Shown here: one piece after another, positions 38,101 through 45,415 of the stretch
How positions within the stretch are numbered: the first letter of the stretch is position 1
Layout of the letters: every line of letters starts with the position of its first letter
Source: Psychroserpens luteolus
GTDB lineage: Bacteria > Bacteroidota > Bacteroidia > Flavobacteriales > Flavobacteriaceae
Direction: 5' to 3'
DNA length: 64,000 bases
Assembly: GCF_021032705.1 (NCBI RefSeq)
Contig: NZ_JAHVXI010000001.1
Span: forward strand, 124,001 to 188,000
Position numbers and translations under genes: made by a program
Notes under the pieces: model-generated
What the model was told of the DNA's origin: nothing
Databases searched by the model: none
Seen by the model: only the letters and a program-made list of their open reading frames with translations

Positions 38101-41100
38101 GGAATATCGGGTTGCAGAAACCATCTCAAGTCTCCAGATTCTCTTTCCCTAGAAAGCTGTTCGGCCTCAGTATTTTGCTCTTCATTAGGCCTGAAATCAG
38201 GAAATAATTCTCTTAATTGATTAGATTCAAATAATAAACGCTGCTGTTCATCTCTAAAAAACTGTCCTCGAAGTCCTACTTCTCCTCTTAAATTAATTAA
38301 CGCTGTAAAAAGTGGCCTAAGATGTCTTAAGGCTGCCAAGTATTTTATACGCCATTGACTAACATGATTAATATCAAAGAGATTGTTTTGATTCATTGAA
38401 TGCTCAAAAGCAAATAATTGCTGTCGGCTCGTTCTCTGTGAATTATTTGCCAAAAGATAATTTACCGGAATTCCATTAAGCATTCTTCTTCCTGTTAAAT
38501 CATATATACCGTTTTCACTAAATAACGGATCAACATGTCGAATAAGGTTTCTGTAGGCATCAGACAATCTTGAAAGCTCAGCTGCAATTTGAGGGAATTC
38601 CTGACTAAATTCACTTAAAGCCGAACGTTGAATATTTCTAGCTGACTTACCTTGCTGAATAGTGTGCGTCAGTTCATGAGCCAATAAATGTTTTCCCGAA
38701 TTAGAATTGGTATCATACTTACCTTTATTAAAGTAGATATCAGAGCCATGAGTAAATGCCTGTGCTCCTATATCTTGACTTAGCTGAGCAGCTTCAGAAT
38801 TAGTATGTATTCTTACATTACTGAAATTGGCTCCGAATTCTGAGCTCATTGAGATTTGCAATTCTAAAGGCAGAGGGTGTCCTTTACCTTTGCTCGAACT
38901 TAATCTACTTTCAAGATTTGGAGTACTTACATTTTCATGTCCCATAGGTTTCATCTGCAAATGTTTATCTTCCTCGCAATTCTTACATTTTTGCTGAATT
39001 GATAGATGATTCATCAATTTAGGTTGGACTGCATCTGTGATTCCGTGTATTCTTTTTAATTCGTTAATTCTCACATCGAATGCTGCTCTCACCTGTGCTC
39101 CATCATATCTTATTTCTCCGTTAGATACTCTTGCCCCATTTGCTAGTGGCCCTTCTTGAATTCTTGTTGTAGGTTCTGGAGTTGTTCTAGTGCTGTCCCA
39201 TTCTGTTTTATAAGCTCTTCCCCTTAATCTACCAGCATCTGCAGCGCGCAAAAATTGTTCTACACGTGGATGCATGGCAAAATTTCCTTGAGCATCGCTA
39301 TGATAAATATTAAACTCAGCTAGCTTAGTACCTATCCATTCATCACTCATTTGCCTACCATGTCTCGTATTTCCAAGAGATGAGCTACCTCCTTTCCATT
39401 CTAGAACATAAAAAATATTACCCTTTACACCAATGTCGTCTATTCCTTTACCATAAAGACCAAGATGCTGATCGGGAGAATGGAAATCTGTCATTCGTAT
39501 TCCTTCAGATATAGCTTGAGCTCGGCCTTGTTCTACACCCATATCGTGGGTTTCTTTTATTCTAGTCATTCTTTCAATGCTCGTCATATCACGACTACTA
39601 AAACCTTCTTCGATTAACATTCTTTGATAAGGATCGCCGTGGTATACATATCTTGCTCCATTGATTTCAAAAGATTGACCAGGCCTTAAGTTATTGGGTA
39701 CAGCTGATTCATGAACTAGAGTTATATTTCCGCTTTCAGATTCAACAGCTCTCATTGATTCTACACTTAACCCTCTACTTGAGCCTGTTAACTCTGTAAG
39801 ACTTCTTATTGAAGACAATCCGTCTTCAAAAGATCGTGCTCCATCTCGATTAAAAATGGCGTCAACCACATCAGGATGTTCACGACCAATAGCCTTTAAT
39901 CTGCCCATCATTGCATTTATTTTAGGCTGAGCGTTTTGTAATGAAATTTCTTGATTGTTTATTTTTTCTTGTAAAGCTGTAGCATCATTTTTTAAACCTC
40001 TAATCCTCTCCATTGCTCTAGTGTTTCTCTGAATACTAGGCATTTCCATAGCAACATTCAAAGCACGAATGAATAAATCACAATCAGAACATACCCGAAC
40101 TACCAATCGGCCATCTCTATAACTAACACTCATTCCATGATTTTCACCACGTACTGTAATTGTCGAATCTGCTCGTATAATACTGTCAGCCTCGGTTCCA
40201 TTACCTCTTATAGGTTCTGCAATAATTGGTCGGTTTCGCGCAGAACCATCAAGTCTGAGAAGGATATCATTAATAAGCTCTAACCTTGAATTACTTTGAT
40301 TTCCAGATCCCTGTCCCTCAATCGATTGCTTTTGAGTTAAAAGTTCTGCTCGTAGTATTTGTTTCATTTCTGGATCTCGAATAATAACATCCAGATCTTT
40401 CATTACTTCGTCCACACTTGAATGAGGTTTAGATCTTATAGTTCTGACATACTGAAATGCGATCATTGGAGAGCTTACTGCTAAACCTTGAACTAATTTT
40501 CCAAATTCACTCAGAATAAATTTCCCAATATATCCCCATCTTCTGGCGGCATAAAAACCATTAGCATTCCCAGCTTCTTTAATAAAGCCTGCTATACTAA
40601 TTATACTACCCACATCAGTTGCAATACCATACCTTTTTAGAATTTTACCAATAACATGGGATAAAGCATAGCCAATGTATGGTATTAATCTAATTGCAGA
40701 AACCATTGCTGCAATTCCCAAACTAATACCCAATGCCTTGCCTAATTCCCAGGCAGTAAGGTGATGGAACATCATCTCGTCGCCACGATGTTCTTTAATA
40801 CTAATACGCAGTATGGCTAATACTCTTGATTCAACATCTTCGTTTTGAACAAAATATTCATCCAAGTAATTATTAAGATCATTCAACAAATTTTGAACTA
40901 CCAATTCTTCAACTGAATTAATACTACCTGAGCCTATTGGATTCCAAAGGTTTGGATACAGATTGTTTCTAGCTTCCGACATACTTCGTCTCAATTCAGT
41001 AGCTTTGCGAGTAGCCGCTGTTGACTGTCCTCCCTGGAGATAGGTACTTGTGCTTGCTGCTCTTCCTGATTCTATTCCTTCAACCCTTGTTGAACCATCT

Positions 41101-43745
41101 CCGATGCCTGGTTTATGAACCTCATTTAACGTATTATAGTGCTGCGTTTGAGCGAGCAAAAATCGTGATGTTGATTGTGGTATTACTTGTTGTTCATGTA
41201 TTGGAAAATAACTATTGGACGATTTGTTTGGAATATGTGTTGTAATAAGATAACTCCAAAGATTTTGATGTCTTTCTTTGGGAAGTAAAATAATTGGAGC
41301 TCTTATTCCATTGATAACTAATCCCAAGTCTTCGGCCGTTTGTGTTATTTCACTCACTGGCGCACTTGCTTGTTTTAATTCTCGTATTCTATTAAATCCT
41401 TCTGTAGATTCAAATCGCTCTCTTTGAATAACGGTATTTCTAGAGTCTGCTTCACCTGAAGGACCAAAATTAGTTGCAGTACCACCAAAGAATTCGCCTA
41501 CTTGGTAATTAATATTGGTAGCATCTCCACTAACTCTTTCCTCACGCTGATTATCCAAACTATGAATGATATTAGTAAAGGAAGATCGATTAGGGCTACC
41601 AAGATGATTTATGTTATTTATTATCTGCTCCATAAATAACCACCTTCCTATACCTCCTTCGACTCCAGCGTATCCCATTATCATATATATTTCTGAAATG
41701 AAAGTATCCATTTCTCTATAATAAGGATCTAAATCACGAGCGGTAGGGCTAAAAAATGCAAACCATTGATCATAAATCCTCATAAATTCGTTTATCGAAT
41801 AATCTGGATTAGATGGTATTACCTCTTCCTGTAACCCTTCTAGATTTGTTATTTGTGTGTCGATTCTTTCTGCAAGTGTACCCATCATAGTTAAAGTAGC
41901 ATCATCTGTAGCAACAGGGAATGCTGAATCTGGAGAAATAATAAGGTCGGTTCCAGTATATGCATAATTACTATATGGCAATTGATTAACTCCTCTATTC
42001 TTGAGTAAATCTGTTTCATTTCCTAAAGCCAATAATGATTCTGATTCTGAATTTGATTCTGATCTTATTCTCTCGATATCTACAATGTTTGACTCAATAA
42101 ATATTTCCAATTCAGATTGACTAGAAGCTGTTGGCAGTTCTTGATCATTAGAATTAAGAACATCTCTTAGCTCTTCCAATTCTCTATCTAGCAATAAAAT
42201 GTACCTTGACAATCTGGTAATCTCAGTTCCAATTCTAATATTATCCTCTCTTGTATTTTCGGGATTAATAAATTCGCTTCGAAGTTGGATTAAAGCTTCC
42301 ATGCTTCCGATAAACTCAAGCTCTATGAGATTATCCTTCGTTCCCCATGCTGACACATAACCATCAAAGTAGTGTTGTAAATCTTCTAATGAATAATTTG
42401 GACAATATTCCTCATCTAGCATTAATCTATCTCTAAGTGGTCTAATAATATAACTAGCCATTTCATTAGCAACCGTATTAATAAAAAACTGGAGACCATA
42501 AGAGACTTCTCCTCCAGCATCTAAAACTTCAGGAGGGTTACCTAAATAGGTCTGCAACCATAAAACGGCCGAGACATAATTAAATCTAAGGTCATAAATA
42601 GAAGATTCTATAGTTGAAATTAAATACGTATTATTTTCTATTAGATTAAATGTCGGTTCACTAATATCTAGATGTTGTTCTGCAATATCATCAACGACCT
42701 CATCTAAAAAAAATATAAGTGAATTTTCGTTATATTGTGGGTTTACCAATAAGGCCGTTAGATTTCTTTTAATTATTGGAGAGAGAATAGAAACTAGTTC
42801 ATGACAAGAATATGGAATTTCCATATATTCTGAGTCTATGCCTTCTTCATATTCATCTGACTCATATCCAGTATCTCCGTCTTCATCTTGTTTCTGAATA
42901 TTTGTAGAAGTTTGACCTTGTTGTATCGTATGCGTCAACTCATGCGCCAATAAGTGTTTTCCAGAATTTGAATTGGTATCATACTTGCCTTCGTTAAAGT
43001 AGATGTCTGAACCATGAGTAAATGCCTGAGCTCCTATATCCTGGCTCATTTGAACAGCTTCAGTACCAGTATGTATTCTTACAGTACTGAAATCGGCTCC
43101 AAATTCTGAACCCATAGAGGTTTGCAAATCTGAAGGAAGGGAATTTCCACCTCCTTTACTTGAATTCAACCTGCTTTCAAGATTTGGTGTATTGTTGGAA
43201 GGTGTTTCCATACCTTTTCTTTGCAATGACAATTCATTATCAGAAAGTTCTTCCTCTTCCTTTTTTTGTAAATGTTCTTCCTGTTCGCAACTCGAACATT
43301 TAGCTTGAATTACAACATTATTAATTGGTTTGGTTTGAACATTTGCTTCAGGATGTTCAGCATTACTTTCAAAAATAGGTTTTAATTGTACCGAATTAAT
43401 CTCTTTTGCTAAAGGCTCTTCTTTTTTTTGTAATTGTTCTTCTTCACATTCTGAACATTGTCTTTGAACTGTTCCTGAAGATGTACTAGAAATTGAATTA
43501 TTTTCAGGTTGACTCAGTCGTTGCACCACTTTATCTGCCATGGCATCTGCCTCTACTTCATATTTATCGTTAGGCTGCCCAATAGTTAGTTTTGTCTGTA
43601 TAGCTGATGCATTGAAAAAAGGTTGTGTTGTTTCATTCGGTTTAGAAAAAAAGCCGTCTTGTCCTTCTTTATTAAAAAAGGGCTGCTGCTTCTTTTGTAT
43701 TTGATTTAAAGCAGTTGAACTTGTTTTTATTTCTGCTGTTTGCAC
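35133..43745 (-). CDS. Giant bimodular eCIS-core protein with two PD-(D/E)XK nuclease-type motifs; candidate cargo
   Basis: A 2870-residue protein that reads as two effectors in one chain. Module 1 (about 1-1560): leader with repeated PFFN/FFSK and TKLTIGQPNDKYE, two CxxCE...LQKK elements, eCIS-core at 186-287 with HELTH 268-272, a long helical region, a hydrophobic glycine-rich segment at about 1000-1030, and a nuclease-type end GIDDIGVK...YVLEWKGG (Asp1436/1437, Glu1449, Lys1451) followed by RQMSDEWI. Module 2 (about 1570-2870): one CxxCE element, eCIS-core at 1608-1709 with HELTH 1690-1694, helical region, hydrophobic segment at about 2240-2275 (FVPGIGPFLSAAVGL), a GHIWRQNSDGTWCRF element, and a second nuclease-type motif QLTDGILVRR...IAESKAG (Asp2678, Glu2697, Lys2699). 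No signal peptide. The core family is known in eCIS; nuclease activity is inferred. Confidence 0.85.
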   Translation of the reverse strand: MQTAEIKTSSTALNQIQKKQQPFFNKEGQDGFFSKPNETTQPFFNASAIQTKLTIGQPNDKYEVEADAMADKVVQRLSQPENNSISSTSSGTVQRQCSECEEEQLQKKEEPLAKEINSVQLKPIFESNAEHPEANVQTKPINNVVIQAKCSSCEQEEHLQKKEEEELSDNELSLQRKGMETPSNNTPNLESRLNSSKGGGNSLPSDLQTSMGSEFGADFSTVRIHTGTEAVQMSQDIGAQAFTHGSDIYFNEGKYDTNSNSGKHLLAHELTHTIQQGQTSTNIQKQDEDGDTGYESDEYEEGIDSEYMEIPYSCHELVSILSPIIKRNLTALLVNPQYNENSLIFFLDEVVDDIAEQHLDISEPTFNLIENNTYLISTIESSIYDLRFNYVSAVLWLQTYLGNPPEVLDAGGEVSYGLQFFINTVANEMASYIIRPLRDRLMLDEEYCPNYSLEDLQHYFDGYVSAWGTKDNLIELEFIGSMEALIQLRSEFINPENTREDNIRIGTEITRLSRYILLLDRELEELRDVLNSNDQELPTASSQSELEIFIESNIVDIERIRSESNSESESLLALGNETDLLKNRGVNQLPYSNYAYTGTDLIISPDSAFPVATDDATLTMMGTLAERIDTQITNLEGLQEEVIPSNPDYSINEFMRIYDQWFAFFSPTARDLDPYYREMDTFISEIYMIMGYAGVEGGIGRWLFMEQIINNINHLGSPNRSSFTNIIHSLDNQREERVSGDATNINYQVGEFFGGTATNFGPSGEADSRNTVIQRERFESTEGFNRIRELKQASAPVSEITQTAEDLGLVINGIRAPIILLPKERHQNLWSYLITTHIPNKSSNSYFPIHEQQVIPQSTSRFLLAQTQHYNTLNEVHKPGIGDGSTRVEGIESGRAASTSTYLQGGQSTAATRKATELRRSMSEARNNLYPNLWNPIGSGSINSVEELVVQNLLNDLNNYLDEYFVQNEDVESRVLAILRISIKEHRGDEMMFHHLTAWELGKALGISLGIAAMVSAIRLIPYIGYALSHVIGKILKRYGIATDVGSIISIAGFIKEAGNANGFYAARRWGYIGKFILSEFGKLVQGLAVSSPMIAFQYVRTIRSKPHSSVDEVMKDLDVIIRDPEMKQILRAELLTQKQSIEGQGSGNQSNSRLELINDILLRLDGSARNRPIIAEPIRGNGTEADSIIRADSTITVRGENHGMSVSYRDGRLVVRVCSDCDLFIRALNVAMEMPSIQRNTRAMERIRGLKNDATALQEKINNQEISLQNAQPKINAMMGRLKAIGREHPDVVDAIFNRDGARSFEDGLSSIRSLTELTGSSRGLSVESMRAVESESGNITLVHESAVPNNLRPGQSFEINGARYVYHGDPYQRMLIEEGFSSRDMTSIERMTRIKETHDMGVEQGRAQAISEGIRMTDFHSPDQHLGLYGKGIDDIGVKGNIFYVLEWKGGSSSLGNTRHGRQMSDEWIGTKLAEFNIYHSDAQGNFAMHPRVEQFLRAADAGRLRGRAYKTEWDSTRTTPEPTTRIQEGPLANGARVSNGEIRYDGAQVRAAFDVRINELKRIHGITDAVQPKLMNHLSIQQKCKNCEEDKHLQMKPMGHENVSTPNLESRLSSSKGKGHPLPLELQISMSSEFGANFSNVRIHTNSEAAQLSQDIGAQAFTHGSDIYFNKGKYDTNSNSGKHLLAHELTHTIQQGKSARNIQRSALSEFSQEFPQIAAELSRLSDAYRNLIRHVDPLFSENGIYDLTGRRMLNGIPVNYLLANNSQRTSRQQLFAFEHSMNQNNLFDINHVSQWRIKYLAALRHLRPLFTALINLRGEVGLRGQFFRDEQQRLLFESNQLRELFPDFRPNEEQNTEAEQLSRERESGDLRWFLQPDIPSPIIRTGTTLTLSLRNNNRLNPSRREELARDSASGEGALQFREGEIPVYTWEEAEFGIIDETGREFPWPSGTSGYPLEFEHTFNQQGRRIIYFRGRPNQFSRNTVYVRHVIFVGDGASAPYLDDAAEVSQGDLELITNPDTGYGELVTLFKRIVSRDALEMLSDNKREAIQLKRHYEGLMGNPSAATDYDLRTGFAFRLAPVHRNLVEQKNQTQEEMENIEVRVPTGDYASGRPITIVDHVATETRRQPLRQKLIRLREAITEIEMNYPEVAALRRFRNEASLSENIQASSASGGGFVGQMIRTISGVERDIDSTRHNIISGNIDIMQIQSITTDLRNRLIPQNPNLRTALNNYHESGDDLWLSLGITGVSIALLFVPGIGPFLSAAVGLIEGAHQAAESWEEAEIYRAGHNAGLREGVFSEEQYEERRRQVVIDSLLVLLNISDFGTELVTVGRFLDDFSEVGRAARRATNTSEELVEREVRTSREISNEVEEASSLRNPAGSARPTSSRQTRLLQDTSHIEDGRLLTPSELEAELDIVRRSEVQPSSRRNYIGEVDLGNGHIWRQNSDGTWCRFSGTPSLCGTTLTGSNGLTSAPSETWTSPLVGSSDYDDLLERRGSAEFHLEHRPSGWRARDEARFRYGPEAEPQSGYRWVLLQDGTLRYDRVRRLDDEGEEIARRYFDVERREFIDRPPRTSSVALESEEELASLAHIGSEAVSRLDWLSRLRTISGLENLSDEALERVMRFSPNINHMKGQLLEEIATASLTSRAEAAGEAFEFIAGHRIQDAVGNQLTDGILVRRGPDGNLIVLAIAESKAGQASSRGLRRSYTSFSGLSERELSELRGVAIEELRLRNGLNPNNAGIPEWALMENISQTHQAEIEAIMREIHTHDMGQIEKDFERLMPISGDGRTTSIRIDGELVEVEASRRTTRAIAIAPDDVSLTSTFSHLDNLEIQHEALETGISSSELIELSRILRAETIQNGSRF
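38619..38924 (-). repeat. Second copy of the intragenic eCIS-core repeat
   Basis: Encodes residues 1608-1709 of the giant protein. It aligns without gaps to the copy at 42885-43190, exactly 4266 bases (1422 codons) away; by hand about 80 of 100 residues are identical, and DNA identity is visibly high too. Confidence 0.9.
42885..43190 (-). repeat. First copy of the intragenic eCIS-core repeat
   Basis: Encodes residues 186-287 of the giant protein. The identical stretch around DIGAQAFTHGSDIYFN and DTNSNSGKHLLAHELTHTIQQG is shared with the second copy. Flanking sequence of the two modules is far less alike. Confidence 0.9.
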
Positions 43746-43800
43746 CTAATATAATTATGAAAAACCGTTTTATTTGACCTATTATTTTATACTCATCCTT

Positions 43801-45411
43801 TTACCTCCATTCAACTTTTAAAATCTCTTTCATCCAAGGCAATTTTATCAAGCTTAAATTCCATGGCAAACGGTCTAGGAGTATATCTAATGTTTTATGT
43901 TCTACATACAACTTCCAGCCTGTTGCTTCATGGTCTAGCTTACCTTCTCTACTTAAAAATCCTTCTCGCAAACCATCTGGAGTTGTACTTCCCAAAGCTC
44001 CCCAATGCTCAAGAACCGCTACTAATAAGTTATTAGCTTCTTCTTTCTCTTCATCTGTTATTGACAGCGTATGATCTATAGGTATGTTAGTTGGCATTTG
44101 ACAAAGAAACTTTGGCAATACCATTTCATATTCTAGTGGATTATTTTCACCAGTTGCCAGATAATGTAATAGTATTACTGCCTTACTTTGGCTTCTAAAA
44201 TCTTTGAATCTATTTTCTTTAAGTAGGTTAAGGTTTTTAAAGAAACTATTTAAGAAAGGATGTATTAATACGACTCCGGCGTTTCTAAAAAATTGAGGGG
44301 AGTCTATTTGTAAATCATCTTGAGTTTCTTCTACATCTTTGGTATTGTCTCTTGAAGTGAGATCAGTTTTTATCACTTTGAGCTCAATGGTTTTGTCTTT
44401 TGAAGTATTCAAATCATCTGTTTTGAACACGTCTTGTAAAAAGGGATATACACTTTTAATTGGATTGCTTTTTTTTATTAATTCATTCCTGAATGTATTA
44501 ACAAATGGATGATTAACGACCTGAATTCCTAAAGCTATACTATCTAACTTTTTTCTTTCGAGAATGACTTTCTTTAAAATTATTTCCCAAGCATTAATTT
44601 CAAATACCCTATAGTGCATTAAGTTCGAGTGGATTGATTTCTCATTAAACAATTGTTTTAATTCACTAAAAAAATCTAATAATTGTATCTGAGATATCGC
44701 TGTGTATAATTCTACTATTGATTTTAAGTCTTTCAATTTATGTTGAAGGATTAATCTTTGAAGCACCACTGGATATTGTTTTATTTTATTCTCTAATAGC
44801 GTCACTGCATCTATATCTAACGCAAGTGTTTCTAATACCAACTCCATCCAATTTTCTTCTGGTTCAATAGAATAGGAAGGTAAAATCCCTTTTTCTAACC
44901 AGTGTAGCCATAATTCAAAATAATAGCGTCTAAGGAGTTGATGACTCTTTCTGTTTAGTTTTTGTTCTTCGTGATGGTTTTTATGATTCGTGTTATATTT
45001 TTCCTTTAGGTACTTTTTTAGAATTTTTTCTTTTTCATTATAGTGGCTGTCCTTTTTTAATTCCGATTCATCGTTAAAATGATCTTTACTTTTAAGTTCC
45101 GAATCTTTTTTCTCTAGAGAATAATTATGTATTTGCTCTTTTATTTTTTCTTCTAAAAGACTAATTATTTTGTTTACTATTTCACTAATACTATTATCGG
45201 TACTTAAACCTATGCGACCTATATCTAACTCAATTTTATTTATACATATGACCTCATTTTCACTTACGACTCTATCAAATAGATTATTTAGCTCAGGTAA
45301 TAAATCGTTCCATAACAAATCACTCATACGCTGTTGCATGGCATATATTTTATCAGAGGAACTAACTTGCAGTTCTAAAATCTGTTTTCCTATGAGGTGT
45401 TTATCGGTCAT
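43801..45411 (-). CDS. Contractile injection system tape-measure-type protein (CIS_TMP)
   Basis: Protein of 536 residues related to the CIS_TMP family annotated in eCIS loci. The family parts I can see are the N-terminal ISKIELDIG-like sequence (here INKIELDIGRIG, about 57-68), the NAGVVLIHPFLNSFFKNLNL block near 380, the AVILLHYLATGE block near 410, the LCQMPTNIPI stretch, and the C-terminal LDRLPWNLSLIKLPWM. A highly charged Lys/Glu region lies at about 90-160. In eCIS operons the gene sits, as here, after the second large baseplate gene. By analogy it sets tube length or acts in assembly. Confidence 0.85.
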   Translation of the reverse strand: MTDKHLIGKQILELQVSSSDKIYAMQQRMSDLLWNDLLPELNNLFDRVVSENEVICINKIELDIGRIGLSTDNSISEIVNKIISLLEEKIKEQIHNYSLEKKDSELKSKDHFNDESELKKDSHYNEKEKILKKYLKEKYNTNHKNHHEEQKLNRKSHQLLRRYYFELWLHWLEKGILPSYSIEPEENWMELVLETLALDIDAVTLLENKIKQYPVVLQRLILQHKLKDLKSIVELYTAISQIQLLDFFSELKQLFNEKSIHSNLMHYRVFEINAWEIILKKVILERKKLDSIALGIQVVNHPFVNTFRNELIKKSNPIKSVYPFLQDVFKTDDLNTSKDKTIELKVIKTDLTSRDNTKDVEETQDDLQIDSPQFFRNAGVVLIHPFLNSFFKNLNLLKENRFKDFRSQSKAVILLHYLATGENNPLEYEMVLPKFLCQMPTNIPIDHTLSITDEEKEEANNLLVAVLEHWGALGSTTPDGLREGFLSREGKLDHEATGWKLYVEHKTLDILLDRLPWNLSLIKLPWMKEILKVEWR

Positions 45412-45415
45412 TGTA

